A stretch of DNA of 64,000 bases from Brevipalpus yothersi (GCA_003956705.1 QZCP01000141.1:40664-104663), one strand, 5' to 3'. Shown: positions 1 through 13,889, numbered from the stretch's first letter. The notes: generated by a model from the letters alone, not told the origin. Numbers and translations are program-made.

Positions 1-898
1 GGTATGATGTTACACTAATCTATGGTGTATATATATATGTGTGTGTAGGTATGTGTAGTGGTATGTGGTGTGGTGTGTGTGTGTGTCGAGAGAGAGAATA
101 AATGAACGGTCAAAATGACATAATCATAAGATGATATGATGATGATATTGATCTTAAAATCATGAATGAAAATGAAATGTTATTCTATACACACTCGATA
201 GAAACACACACAGACACCAAGATAAATAGAAAGGTGTCCGAAAGAGAAGATAAATTGAATGGAGATAGAAAATGAACAAAATATGATAAGAATATTTCAA
301 GTAGAATTTGATACACTTCTTCAGTCTTCAGAATGGACACAAAAACAAGCGCCCAATCATATTGAAACAATCCCAATCGGATGGGTAAGTGGTGACATCT
401 ATTATTTGATCAACTTTGCCGCCAAACGAAAAGAAAAAAATTCATTTCTCTTGAAAAATTTTAAAAAAGATCTTTTTTCGAGGTAACCAAAAAAGAGGTG
501 AAAAGGAAGGGAGAATCAAATTGATAATTTAATCAATTCTATTGAAAATTAATTTAAATCGGTTAACAAGTGATCGATTATTTAACCGATTTTATGATCG
601 ATGATCACTGAGGATCATACAGTATCTCTCTCTGATTTTGAGAGTTACTTGATGATCGTTAGATGAAATTTTTTTTTCTGATTTGGATGAAAGAAAATTT
701 CCCCTTGATTAGAGAAATAAAACAGTGATTTTAATTATGAAAAATTTTTCTCAATTTCTCTCTTTTTGATAGTGAAAGTTTCTCATGATAATAATAAGAG
801 CAACGAATTGAATTTTATCTCTCTCATTCTTTTTTCGGCAATCATTTCCAGTATCTGATAGTTTCCATCGAGTATCAGTTTGGGATCATCATTTCCAC
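1..898. other. Noncoding region upstream of the nardilysin-like gene
   Basis: GT-rich simple sequence occupies about positions 30-90, followed by AT-rich DNA. A 75-codon reading frame at 259-486 has no recognisable domain. I see no supported gene here; the last 100-200 bases probably hold the promoter and 5' UTR of the downstream gene. Confidence 0.5.
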
Positions 899-3800
899 AT
901 GGCTGTGTTGCGATGTTTAGTGCAAGGATTGCGAAATAGGCTGTGTGTGTCAACTAATTGGTTTAATTTTGATTGTAATCATTTGATTGTGAATCCATCA
1001 ATTTCTAGTTGTGTTAATCTAATCACATCGATTCGGTATCATTCAACGAGTGAGACAACCATGAGTGACACCGTCGACTTGTCGAAATTTGGTCTCGTCG
1101 AAGACGGCGGCATATACAAGTCAATTAGTGACAAAAAACGGTATAAATTGTTCAAATTACAGAATGGTTTAACGGCTTTAATCATCTCTGATCTTGATCC
1201 TAATGTTGAACAAAGTCCCATCCAATCGCGGACATCCAGTTCAACAAGTGATGTCGAAATGAACAAAGAGGAGTGTTCCTCTACTGATGGTGTGTAGTTT
1301 TTCTCAACAAACAATGTGTCTCAGATATTCTTATATTAATTCATTAATTGTCTTTGACAGCCAGTGAAAGTGAAGATGAGGAAGGCTCTGGAGGCAAAAA
1401 GCTTGCTAGTGGGGTTCTATCCGTTCGTGTTGGAAGTTTTTCTGATCCGAAAGACGTCCAAGGGATGTCCCACCTTCTCGAGCACACAATTTTCATGGGG
1501 AACGAAGATTATCCAGCACCAAATGGGTTCGAGACGTATATACTGGAACGAAGTGGTTATCTAAATGCTCACACTGAAAACGAGAGAACTGTTTATCAAT
1601 TTCAAGTGCCCAACAAATTTTTAGAGGGTTCTTTGGAACGTTTCGCCGCCATATTTGTAAATCCTCTCTTCCAGCCATCCTGTATTGAAAGCGAAACTGC
1701 TCCGGTGGACAATGAGTTCAAGAATCTATTTACTCATGATAAATCATTCGGAATATTCATGACTCTAGTGAAGAAAGATCATCCACTGAGCACATTCGGT
1801 TGGGGAAATTCCAAAAGTCTTATCGATATTCCCAAAGAACGAGGGGTTAATACTCCCGAGGAAGTAGTAAAATATTTCAAGCAACACTACCATTCTTCAA
1901 ACATGAATGTTGTGATTCAAGGTGAATACGATTTGAAAACTCTAGAATCTTGGGTGATCAAGTACTTCTCTCGAATTCATCCTGCTACCGATCAAGTGAA
2001 TTCTTATTTAAGTGACTTCAATGAAACCGAAGACTTCCCTTACACCGAAGATTTCAACAAGCTGCATTACATTGAATATCCCAAATCAGGAGACTATTTG
2101 AGGCTAACCTGGTGGCTCCCACCTCGATTTAACTGCTATAAGACTAGACCTTTGTGGTATCTCAGCTCAGTCCTTGGACATGAAGGTAAAGGTAGCTTAT
2201 TTTCTTACCTCAAAAGAAAAGGATACGCATTGGAACTTATGGCCGGTAATGATGAAAGTTTGGATCAGATGAATCAGTTCCAGGCACTTTTTGTCGTTGA
2301 GGTGAAATTAACTGATTTTGGTTTAAAGAATGTTGACAAGGTGGCAAGTTGTATATTTTCTGCTATTGAAAAAATCAGAGAAGAAGGTCCTCTCCGTAGA
2401 CTGATTGATGAAGATCGTTCCATCAGAGTATATAGTTTCAGATATACAAATGAGCCTAAAGCGATGAAGAACTGCACCAAGTTATCTGAAAATCTTTGTG
2501 TATTCGATCCTAAGGATTGTATGGTCGCACCAAAGATGTGTTTTGGAACCGATGAAGCTAAAATTTCAGAAGCTCTTAAATACCTTGTTCCAGAGAAAGC
2601 GAATAAAATCATCCTATCAAAAAAAGCTTTCGAACAATTCGATGCTCCAATAAAGACAGATTTTTGGTTGGATGCTAAATTTAAAGTAATTGATACACCT
2701 AAAAGTTGGTCTTTAGGAGGTACACCATCAGATTTTCTGTCTGAATTTCATCAGCCTGATGTTAATCCATACATCGCTACAAACTTTGATATCCTTCCTC
2801 CTGCAAATCAGCCTCATCAATTTCCCATGAAAATTGATGAAAATGCTCGTTATTGTCTTTGGTACAAGAAAGATGATCGCTTTAGTCATCCCAAACTCTA
2901 TTTCAATGTTTATATGAGATCACCTGATGTCAGTAGTAGTGTACGGATGCTGACTGCAATCGATTTATACCTGCACTGTTTTGCTTTGGCCATGAGTGAA
3001 GATGTGTATCCTGCTCTGATTGCTGGCTTACAATACGACATCCGCTTAGCTTTCGGTGGAATCTTACTTTCTTTTTCCGGTTTCAATGATAAAATGCATC
3101 AACTGGTGGATATGATATCTCGGAAGATTACAAATTTTGAGGTCGAGGATGAACTTTTCAATGATGTCAGAAAAGATCTTGCCTCCCAGTATTACAACAG
3201 ATTCACAAGCCGATCCCAGTTGGTGGAACAATTAAAGCAATTCATCATTAAGCCACACTATTGGCCCTGTACTGATAGGAGAAATTACATTCTGGAAATG
3301 CCAAAAGATTTCGTTTTTGCAGCTGGAAGACAGTTTTTCTCCAACTTTTTCATGGAATGTCTCATCCAAGGAAATACGACAACTAATGATGCAATCAAAC
3401 TTGTTCAGCAGATAGCCCATAATCTAAATTTCAAGCCATTAGGGACTCATCCTGGTCTGCACGAAAGAATCCATATGTTGCCCGTTGGTGATCATACTTG
3501 CCGAGTCTTATCACTCTTACCGGACGAAAAGAAATCAATAACCCTGGATTATTATCAGATTGGTCCAATCAACACACGAGTGTCATGTCTTTTGGATATT
3601 TTGGAAATTTTGATGGATGAGCCACTCTTTGATTGTCTACGGACAAAAGAGGGTCTGGGATATGAAGTATTCATGTCATGTGGGGAAATTGCAGGTATCG
3701 GAGGTTTCACAATTTATGTTCACAGCGAGGCTAGTAAACATACCTCATCCCATGTTGATTCTCGTATTGAGTGCTTCCTCAAGGAATTTGTTAAGAAAAT

Positions 3801-4374
3801 CGAAGGTTTAGAGCAGCCAGAGTTCAAGAAAGTTGTAGACGGGATCATAAAAGACAAATCAGCTCCGTTCGTGAATCTCTCTGAAGAATCAAAGTTCCAT
3901 TGGAAGGAGATTGTCGAGGGGAGGTATTACTTCGATTGTCGACAAAGACAGATCAAATTGTTGCAAGATATATCATTATCCGAATTCAAGACCTGGTCTT
4001 TGGACGTTCTGACCAACCCTGAAAAACGCCGGAAAGTCTGCCTCCAAGTCGTAGCCCATGGAAAACAATCCCTGGACGAATGTCTTGTCGCTAATCTTGA
4101 TTCTTCCCTATCTTATCAGGTAAATTTGAAGGAAATCGGTGTGTGTTCTCGTCTGCCTGAGTATACCTCAGTCGCTTGTGGAAAGCCGAGCGATATAATC
4201 AAGAACCAAAACGAAAACGGCTCAGGAGATTCTTTGGATGATAAAGAATTCTTCATCAAGTATTTAGTGCCTACCGAACCGGTCGAAGAGCAAAGATTCA
4301 TTGTGAATATAAATGAATTTAAGAAGGGCCTCCAATTGTATCCTCATCCCGTAATTTTTCTGACAAATAAGTAA
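899..4374 (+). CDS. NRDC: Nardilysin-like M16 zinc metalloprotease
   Basis: Two exons, 899-1289 and 1361-4374, join through a 71 bp intron into 1134 residues, close to the family's usual length. The inverted zinc motif HLLEH lies at residues 168-172 and the distal zinc ligand candidate Glu249 in DNEFKN, giving the same 77-residue spacing as in insulin-degrading enzyme, so the N-terminal half looks catalytically competent. A short acidic run (SESEDEE) just before the catalytic domain and the segment around GIGGFTIYVHSEASKH resemble nardilysin more than IDE, although the end (NINEFKKGLQLYP) is IDE-like. The acidic region is much shorter than in vertebrate nardilysin. M16A enzymes cleave peptides, nardilysin preferring the N-terminal side of basic residues. 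The first about 50 residues are basic and hydroxylated and could be a mitochondrial presequence; an internal Met (MSDTVDL) could start a cytosolic form. The alternative assignment is an IDE paralogue. Confidence 0.93.
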
Positions 4375-4457
4375 GCCTTAATTTGTTTTCTTACAAAAAT
4401 TTCGAGAGAATAATTCTAACCCCTCTCTTTACTCCAACTCTTTAGACTCTGAGTCCC

Positions 4458-4463
4458 AATAAA
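4458..4463 (+). terminator. Polyadenylation signal AATAAA of the nardilysin-like gene
   Basis: AATAAA stands 84 bases after the stop codon of the M16 protease gene, in an otherwise unremarkable 424 bp gap before the convergent fatty acyl-CoA reductase gene. Confidence 0.5.
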
Positions 4464-4798
4464 TTTGTTCTCAGTCTGAAGGAATACAGTTCTCGAATTT
4501 CAAAAGTCTAAATTGTGTAATTTTGGACATTTATAAGCCCAGCAAACAAATTCTGCTATATTCAAAAAGAGTGCTCCATCTTTTTCTCATGATCAATCAA
4601 ATGGATAGATACATGTGATGAGAATTTCTTTAATGAAAAGAAACTCAATTTGATTTATATAACGTAAAAGTTAATATAAAGCTTATTAAAGGTATTTTAT
4701 AAATTTAGAATAGTTAAACATTAATGATCACTTGTGAGTAGCCCTCATGATGATGTGTAGAAATCGGATAATTTAATGAGATTACTTTCTTTTGCTTC

Positions 4799-7413
4799 TC
4801 ACTTTATCATCATTGTGATCAAGGCCAGGAAGCCTTTTCCGATGATCCCCAAGAAGAACAACTGTGCTAATCTGTAAATAAGGCAAACACTGGCAAAAAG
4901 AGAGAGAAGAGAAGATTAATCAATTTGGCTGCAGATTAAAATATTCAGATGACCCACTAAATGAGACATCTTTCAAGGGACATTCTTGTTTATTGCCCAT
5001 ACTTACACAATCACTTGCTTCCTCGCTTTTGGTATATCTTTATCATCTTCTTTCAAAAAAAATCGCCTGAAACCTTGAACAATTGTGGTGGCATACACTT
5101 TCATATCAATCTTTTTGGGGTCACACAGAAACATTTCATAATCTTTTTTCGACAGTGCATCAATCGCTTCAGCGTAATTTTGTGCGTCAACTTCGAATTC
5201 ATGAGTGGTGAAAAATTCCACGAGATCCAGTCCTTTGTTCAATTTTTTAGCTTGTCGAGACATACTGGTAAAGCGAAAGATCAAATCAAATCTCATTAAT
5301 TTTCGATTCTTGGAAAGAGTCACTCAAAAAAAAGCTCAACGATTACTTACAATGCATTATAGCCCAATAGTGAAAGAATCAAATCAATAATCAACGCAAA
5401 GAAAGTGTGATAAATAAATCGTTCAATTGGATAAGTCCATCGAGCTCTCTTGTATTGGGGAGGACTCATCAATGGTCTCATCTGTTTGGTACTTGGATAA
5501 CGAAGTGCTGCATCACGTCCCTCGGTGAACAATCTACCCCAAGTACAATCACTATGGAAGGAGCCGAGAGTCAAATTGTATACCACCAATTCGTTGGATC
5601 TTGAGAAAATAATTCGAAAAGAAAGGTAAAAGAAATGAGTAAGATGAGAATATGCTCCAGGCTATTGGAAATGCTAGCTCGAGAGAGATAAAGATATTTA
5701 TCATGAACCGTCGCCAGAATGGTAAACAGCATCCTTGGGAAAAGCTCTAAACATCAACAAAACTATCTCTCTCTTCATTTCAAGACCATGGCCAGTCGGG
5801 ATGATGATGATGATTGCTCAGACTATGAGAAAGTGATTGATGATGAATGGAAATGTCTGGAAACTTACCTCTTCTTAGCAGTATACCAGCCAGCAACGAT
5901 CGCAAAATTGGCACAAAAATCAACCGGAATTAGATCAACTTTGGCCCAAAAATTCCAATCAACTGTTTGCAATAGTCCTATTTGAGCAGCTAAACTAATT
6001 CCTTGGAAACCTTGTACAGTGTCCACCCATCCAGTGATCGGATCTCGCAACGATGGAGTTATTATAGCCGGCCTCACAATGGCCGTGGATATATTACCAT
6101 GTTTTTGATCGACTAAACGTTCGCTCATCGCTTTGGTCAATGTATATGAATTTGGTCGTCCCTCGAGAAATTTAGCACATTGTTTATCAATTAACTTCTT
6201 ATCTCCACAGTTCAACACTTTGTGGACATCTTCATATGAGAAGTTCATTTCATAAACTTTCTCTTCGATATGTTTGCGATCACAAAAAGAATATGCCGTC
6301 GACACATGGACAAGACTGACCAGATTTTCCATACATTGGCATAAATTTAATAATTGATCCGTTCCTTTGACATTGTTGGTAAGATTTGATCTGTGTCGGA
6401 AGAAAAGAGAGCATATTGAATGAACAATTGTCGATCAAAACGCGAATAACCAAATATTTCCACTTACGATATGTCTGCATCAAATCGAACATCGGCTGCA
6501 CTGTGAAACACAACTGAAACTTCTCTACACAAAACTTTCTTCATGGTAGGATCAATTCCCAAATCTGGTAAACTGAGATCACCTTCAACTGGTATAACTT
6601 TGTACGAATTTAGTAGAGTTTTGTCATGAAGGGTAAACGGTGGAGAGCTTAGAATAGCTTGAATTCGTTCCTGTGGACTTATGCCACGTTTGCCTCTCAT
6701 CAGCACATAGATATGTTTAACGTCAACGTTTCTCAATAGTTTCTCAACCAATACCTGAATTTGAAATGGAAGAATTACATTATTATCGAAACATTCGATG
6801 AAAATAATGAAAATTCGAAAATTTGGAAAGTTGGCTGATGATCAGGTGGCCAATAGCACAAAAAAAGTTAAATAATGATCCCAGATGATTATTATTATTA
6901 CTGTAAACAATTAGCGCCCATATTTCTTACAAGTTGATCTAGTCTTAAACTACGAGCTCGGGACATGATGGGTCATAATGATAATGATAATGAGTGGATC
7001 GCTAATCGAATGGATGGTAAGGTTAGTAGTGGTTAGGGTAGAGGAAACAGGAAAAATAATCTAGTGAGGAAGAAAAGTTATGGGTTAAAAGGTTAAATTA
7101 GTGACTCAGTAAGTAGTGAAGATGTCCGGAATGTTTTTTTGAGCGCGAAAAGGAAGATTGCTACGTGTAATACGTGGTGTATGAGGTATGATCATTAAGG
7201 TAAGATCAATTTGGGAGTGAAAATATTACAAGAAAATGTTCAACACATTACCTTTCCCAGAAAGCCGGAGAAACCAGTAACAAACACTGATCTAGATGAA
7301 TAAAAATCGAGCACTGGTGAGTAGTCTTTGCTGGCCACATCATCTGTGATCAAGGGCATATTTTGTGATGATGGTTCTATGAACGATTGGCGAACTATGT
7401 CAGTAAGTGGCAT
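4799..7413 (-). CDS. Fatty acyl-CoA reductase
   Basis: Six exons on the minus strand (7413-7252, 6754-6468, 6390-5869, 5599-5351, 5264-5007, 4871-4799) join in frame into 516 residues, typical for the family. It reduces long-chain acyl-CoA to fatty alcohol with NADPH, feeding wax and ether-lipid synthesis at ER or peroxisome membranes. The Rossmann motif TGFSGFLGK (residues 46-54) ends exon 1. The catalytic YxxxK appears as YTLTK after GRPNS, and the family sterile domain follows (YNLTLGS, then LVEFFT). The last exon encodes a hydrophobic segment (LAQLFFLGIIGKGFLALI) that should anchor the C-terminus. The acceptor of exon 5 (after TTACCAG) was chosen because it restores the family spacing between GYNA and LVEFFT; an acceptor at ATGAG upstream would add nine residues. 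Intron 1 is nearly 500 bp, the longest in the gene. Paralogues are common in arthropods, so the substrate chain length cannot be inferred. Confidence 0.95.
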
Positions 7414-8281
7414 ATTCACTGATTAAATTGTGGAAAACAATTAGATGGATATGAATGCGATGTGGGTAAGAGGTTGAACACAAACACTGAACTCAAAAAG
7501 TTCGAAGAGTTTTTCAAAGTTGGCCAACTATGGATGGCAGATGAAAGATGTCCAAGTGATCTTGTCAACGGCTATGCTAGAAATGAACAGAGTCACACTT
7601 GTGATCACTTGATGATTAAAGTGAGCGATTCAAAATGATACCAGTTCGTGGAAGGTGATAGTCACATTAGATAGTCCAAATCTTACAAACGTAATGTTCA
7701 CTTAAATTGAGACACCAACACACACACAACAATCACGAAACGATTCAAAGAAATCAATCAATAGTTCTCGTAAGACAAAATTATCGCAGAAAAATAGTCC
7801 GATAAAAATGATTTCTCCACTAGTCAAACTTCGAGTTACCCAAACGGATCTAGATATGATAATGATAAATAATTGTGCGTGAGTAACACTATTTAAACAT
7901 AAAAAGATCAAACGAATGGGTTTTTCGGATTAATTATTTCTACATCGGAACTTCCAGCGGGTTCTCCACACAAATGCCTGACGAACTTGTGTTCAAAGAA
8001 AGTTAAAAAGAGTCTCTCTCGCTCAAGTGAGAAGAGAGAGAGGCAGAAAAGAGAGAGGAGAGAGAGAGAGAGAGAGAAAGAGAAAGAGTCAAGAGAGACA
8101 GAAAAGAGAGAGAAGAGAGAGAGAGAGTCAAGAATGAGTGAGAAAAGAGATAACTTTAGGTTCTGAGAGAGAGAAGGAGAGGGGGGAAAAGACAGAAAAG
8201 TGAGAAGAAGACGTCAAGAACGAATGATAATGAGCGATAATCGATAAATGAATCTGAATTTGAATGAAAATATGAAACATG

Positions 8282-8285
<4 letters not shown>

Positions 8286-8334
<49 letters not shown>
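8286..8334. repeat. (GA)n microsatellite
   Basis: Uninterrupted GA dinucleotide run of about 50 bases, inside a wider GA-rich block that starts near 8010. The complementary strand gives a spurious poly(Ser-Leu) frame. Confidence 0.9.
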
Positions 8335-8338
<4 letters not shown>

Positions 8339-10583
8339 AAAATAGTTAACCTTCGACATCATCTCAAAAAAGTGAAGCCTAAAAAAAGAGTGAATATTCT
8401 ATTATGACCATGGACTGTCCATCTTGATACTGATGAGTGACCTTAATTAAGACGCAAAATTTTTACAATCCAAGAAAATTTAGCTATCCAAATGAGACAT
8501 GAATTTCCATTCCAATTCGCCGGTTTCAGACAGTTCATGTTGAAGGCATGATATGAATCACCGTTTCGAAGGCCATTGTGAAATCAAAATAACTCCGAAA
8601 GTATGATTATCAATGAACAGTACCACTGAGCATGAACAATCAATCAGTCAAGTGGACAGAGAGTAGATCCTCATTATTTCTCTGGATGGAAAACAAAATG
8701 AGAATCGCCCATGATTGGAAATATATCCTTGGGATCTGAGAAAAGTATGCGAATGACTGATTAAAATTGCTCACAATTTTTCAAGGATGAATTTTTATTT
8801 GTGATATATCTTATCTATAAAATTGATCTACATATCTGTAACTCAAATCAACCAGCCAAATGGTCATCAAAAACTAGGAAAAAATTCTCTCCCTCCCTAG
8901 TGAAAAAAAATGATATTTCTCTCATGGCAACTCTTTTCAAACACTATCCACTACCTTATCATTAATATGACGAAAATTCTTGCACAAACCTATTGGCCTG
9001 AAAAAATTTTACTAAATGCTTTCTATCGTTCAATCGGCCTTAGAGTAATAATTTAAGAGTGGAGCTGAACATCAGCCCTCCAGCATAAATCTTGCGTAAT
9101 TTCAACCATCTACACTGATTTCACTGAGCATCTGAATTCCACAATCAAATCTATTAATTTTGAACATTTTTTCTGATGAAGTCGATTTTCTTCGAACCAT
9201 ATTCTCAAAGATGTTGCTCAGTGACCAGTGGTCAAGCGTAGGGAAAACACTGTGGCCCAGTGTTGTTTTGACTATGGGTTTTTCCCAAAATTCCACTGAC
9301 CAGTCCAGTTAACCAGAAAGATACATACATACACACACATTTCACCTTTGACCATTCTTCTTCTGGCTGAACCTGCCTCACATACAGCACAGATAAGCTA
9401 TGTAATACTGTGTATGTACGTATGAATACTATCCACAAAAAGAATAACAGGTTTAGTGTGGGGTCAGCTCTCAATGGCCAGCACAGCGGGGTAGATGTGG
9501 TCCTATTTGAGTCCCCAAAAAGTTGTGCTCAGTCAACTGGAAAAAAGTGGCCCGAGGGCCACAAAATTTTCACTGTCAAAACTACAGCCAGCCAGCATTC
9601 TCCTTTTTATGATCCTTTTCTTTCTCTCTCTTTCTAACTTCTCTTTCTTTCTCTCTCTCTCTCCCTCTCTCTTGACTCTTTCTTTCTCTTTCTTTTCGCT
9701 TTCTCCTCTCTTTCTTCTTCTCTTTCTTCCCTCCTTTCTTTCGCTGGTTTCTCGTGACTCAAAATGTGCAGAATGTGAAGCGTCATACAGCATGACCATG
9801 TTAAGTCTGCTAATACGCTATGTAATCTCAAATGGATTATCCTAAATCAGCACCGAGTTAATTCAAGAGAGAAGTATAGAGAAGAGAAGAGAAGAAAAGA
9901 GGAGAGGAGAGAGCGAGATTGAAAGTTTTCTCAGCAATTCACGAGGATAGATTGATAGAACCTTGGATAAGAACAAAGTACTGCAATAAAGTAGGGTGTT
10001 TTGATTGAATGTAAGATGCTGATGATGGTGGAAACTTCGAGATATGTATTCTTCGAGGCGAGTCTCATTCAAGCGTATATTTCCCAACGAGTTTCACGTA
10101 TTTTGATCAATACTGTTAAAAATGATGGATCCTTGATGGAGCATGAATTCCTTCTCTCTGTCTTCAATCATCAGTAAGTTGAGTTAAAATAAAAGAGAGA
10201 GAGAAATTTAACAAATTCAACAAGAAGTGGCAAATTACTTCGCATTGTGAGAGGTGAATTCAGTAGCACTATACAATCTTCACTTTTTTCAGCAAAATGA
10301 GCATCATTTTGACAGCATCCTTGACGATATTCATGATAAAGATAGTTTGGTTGGTCATTTTGAGAAATTTTTACTCTCATCAATCAGCTTTTTTGGGCAT
10401 TTTAAGAGGAAATATGCTTAAAAAATTTGGTAGGAATCATGACTTCTGTTTATAATTTTCCATGCAAATTAAGTAGTAACCCTGATATAAGTCGCACTTT
10501 CATGATAGGAGATAGAACGATTTGATTGTAAAAAGTGAACACAATTCTGGAAAAAATCAATAAAAAAGTGAATCATTATCATA

Positions 10584-10589
<6 letters not shown>

Positions 10590-10643
<54 letters not shown>
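10590..10643. repeat. (CT)n microsatellite
   Basis: Uninterrupted CT dinucleotide repeat of about 54 bases in noncoding DNA. Confidence 0.9.
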
Positions 10644-10645
<2 letters not shown>

Positions 10646-12312
10646 AATTCACAATAGAATAATTTGCCTTGAATTCAAACTTGATGAGCTGGCGATAATA
10701 GTTTGTTCGGAAAGTTCAGTAACTATTTATTCAATAGACTTTCAGGTTCGAAACATTCGAGCGAATTTTGAGACTCAAGTTTCAAATTTTATCCTAGCTC
10801 ATGGACAAATTGAGCCATTCTTGATCTTTTTTGGCACTTATATTTGAGATACAGTAAAATTTAAACTGATATTCTGTGTTTAAAAGGTGGGCATTCAATT
10901 TTCGTCCTATTAAATGTCAGCTGATTTGTATTCAAATCATTCAAAATCGACCATGAAGTAAAAGAATACACATGTGGTTCAAAATAGATGAGGAAAATAA
11001 ATGAGCTCACAAACTTTCCACATGATTCTGAAATGAAAAGACTGATTTTGATAACTACTTTTCCAACAATCATCATCAACATCAGACATCTACGGGAAAA
11101 AAAGTTTGAATTTAAAAAAAATTATTCAAGCTTTTATTGAGAAAGAAAAAATTTCCGCAAGCCCTAGAATGCTCAAATTTATTTTTCCCGGACACTAACT
11201 ACCATAATAATGTAAAAACCAATCTGTAACTCACTGATTCGGAAGGGATTTCCGATCCATTGAAAATATATATATCATCATAATACTCCACCAAAAAAAG
11301 AAGGGTTTTTGCATGCAACAAGATGCATGACGCAATCTCACCTGATGACGTTCTTATACAATTCTTACAAGCAGAGCAAGTTCCACAGTTTAATCATCAT
11401 ATTAATCAACTTTGTGAAAGTTTGAAGCCTCGAGGCACTACTTCTTCTCGTATACTGACATGGGATAGAAGATGTGTGTGGAAAGAAAAAGTATTGGGCA
11501 AAGTATGGTGGTGGGATAATTACTGAAAGGGTAACACTTGAGGGGCTCATGGGTTTATGTATCAGGCTTGATTTGAATGTGGTTTGACTCTCAACGAAAT
11601 AAGGATTCAAGCAGTTATAGTTTCTTCAACTTGAAGAGCAAAAAACGGATATACAAGCGGTCAGAAGCCCTCGAGATTCATCATGAAAAAGTCCATTTGT
11701 CAAAGGAAGGCCATTTTTTTCCCGAAGGGTCATGAATGGTAAAAACCAGGTTCACTAGACTGATCAGTGCCTCTCAGGTAAGAGTGCGAAGGCCATTATT
11801 TAAAGCATATAAGAGTTAAAATTGAAGAGAATGTTTTTTCTCAAATGAACTCGAGTTGAATAGTAGTAATAAAAACACCTTCACTTGATTCATTTCTGGA
11901 CATCTAATTTTTGTTTAATATGCTTCTTGTCATTGAAGACGAGTAATCTGGATTATTTTGGTTTCACTCTAACCCAATCTGACAGTTTTGAGAAATTGAA
12001 AGAATACCTTGAATAAATTTTTCTAGAATGGAACTTCTGACAGTCATCCCGAATATTTTTTTCGAATATTCGAGTGAACGAATGTTCAAGTGAGAAGCTA
12101 AAACGAGCAGATGAGAGAACCATTTAGTTAACTAATTGGTCAGGTCAAGTAATTCGAATAGCATCGAAAGAATCTGACACATTTGAGCTTCACACTGATA
12201 GCCTGAAGATGAAAAGCTATCACTTTCATGACCATTTATTATTATATCCGATCCAAGTCTGATTTGAGTTATCCATTTGGCCTGAGCGGTCAATCAGATT
12301 TGAAATATATAC

Positions 12313-12317
<5 letters not shown>

Positions 12318-12368
<51 letters not shown>

Positions 12369-12428
12369 NNNNNNNNNNNNNNNNNNNNNNNNNNNNNNNN
12401 NNNNNNNNNNNNNNNNNNNNNNNNNNNN

Positions 12429-12488
<60 letters not shown>
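12318..12488. repeat. (CT)n microsatellite containing an assembly gap
   Basis: CT dinucleotides on both sides of a 60-base run of N at 12369-12428. The gap size is presumably an estimate, so the true repeat length is unknown. Poly(Ser-Leu) or poly(Arg-Glu) frames through it are artefacts. Confidence 0.95.
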
Positions 12489-12492
<4 letters not shown>

Positions 12493-13215
12493 ATCACACC
12501 TGGATTGAAAATTAACTCTTCCATCCGATCAAGTTTATCTGATTAATGTCCAAAAAGTGAGTCTCAAGATCCGGCTTATAGCTTTATCGGTAAAAAAAGA
12601 GGAGAAAAATAAAGATAAAAATCACTCACCGGAATTGAAGGTCAATCTTAATTTGATGCCTTGTTTAACGCCTTTTTCCGATTCTACTTAAGTGTTTAAA
12701 GTGTCTGGTGGATTCTGTTTAATATACTACCCCTTGAGGGTGTCTATCGTTGTTTCAATTCATACAGATGAGACGATTGGACAGGAAAAATGTGACTACT
12801 TTTTGAAGGAATATGTGGTTGAGTTCCGAAATCGAAACACATAAAATAAGTTGCAAACACTCAATGGCCACAGGTCATCATCATCATTTCAAGTGTGATT
12901 AAGGAAAAATTTTCCCAAAAATTGCTTCAAAAATAATGCACTTGAACTGAAGACCTTGTTAATCGTGGAAATGTAAATCCAATCTGTTTGATTGACTCTT
13001 TGTTTTTGTCGAAGGTGTCATTTCTCTATCTTTTCTTGATAAGCTTCGCTTGATGGTGAAAAAATTTGATAATTTGAATATTTACTCATCATCGTTCCAG
13101 TGGGATACTTTTTTTGACTAGTGTTTAATACAATTCACGAGGCTTATAAAGTTATTGATTAACCGGAACAGAAAGCTAATTTGATTCACTCAAAGAATTG
13201 TCAATCGAAGGCACA

Positions 13216-13694
13216 ATGGTGACGGTATTTGATTGGGAGAGGATCGAAATCTCTGAAGCACGTTTGAATCATTTCCTTGATGATGATCGTCATTATGGCA
13301 ATCGTTCACTGGTCATCGAGACTGTCAGGATAACATTGTATCATGTGGTTGAAGTATTTCAATTCCAAGGGATCATATTTCACTCGGATCAAATGGAGTT
13401 GGATCAAATGATGGAAAAGAATGATTGATATTAATAATTCCTCATTCATAACCTATCAATGGTCAGTATCACAAGGCCCATCTTGAACAGCTCAAAAAAC
13501 TTTTCCTCCATGTTATCAAGAAGGGTAACTTTAATCAAATTAAGAAGACCATCGACGGTGATTTGAAAGATTAACTCTCCTCAATCTTCGGTGATCATGC
13601 TATTTTTCACATCAGCTCAAAATGGGCTCTTGGGAACATCAAAGATGGTGAAAACTTCTCTGGAATTTTTTTTACGGTTCAAGCAATTAGAACT
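13216..13694 (+). pseudogene. Coding-like interrupted stretch, family unknown
   Basis: A 71-codon frame beginning MVTVFDWERIE (13216-13428) is followed in another frame by about 41 coding-like codons (13452-13574, containing YHKAHLEQLKKLF) and, after one in-frame stop, about 39 more (to 13694, containing FGDHAIFHISSKWALGNI). Residue composition looks protein-like, but the chain is broken by a frame change and at least one stop. No family is recognised. It may be a decayed gene, or exons of a gene whose splice sites I could not place; no good splice pair joins the pieces. Confidence 0.25.
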
Positions 13695-13889
13695 TAATGG
13701 ATCATTTGTTCCAGATTCCAAGTTACGATTCATAAAAATGAAATTCAGATTATTCAGGAATCAAGATACAAAGACTGAGAGAGAAAAAACTAGAGGTGTT
13801 GATTGATTCGACAGTCATAAACATGTGTAGCCATCCGGATGAACAGTTCCAATAAGTAACTCTAGGTTTTACATTTTTAATGGTAAATT

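Larger units (their letters stand above)
7414..13889. other. Long intergenic region with CT/GA tracts
   Basis: About 6.5 kb without a convincing intact gene. It contains GA-rich DNA at 8010-8340, CT-rich DNA at 9610-9740, (CT)n at about 10590-10643 and at 12318-12488 (with an N gap), and a coding-like but interrupted stretch at 13216-13694 described separately. Other open frames are short and have no protein-like composition. Confidence 0.6.

Noticed and set aside
259..486. 75-codon frame near the window start with a GTAAGT donor inside
   Set aside because: No recognised domain, no partner exon within reach, and the opposite strand is equally open; could at best be an exon of an off-window gene.
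12228..12524. Long poly(Ser-Leu) and poly(Arg-Glu) frames on both strands
   Set aside because: They are translations of a CT microsatellite running through an assembly gap.
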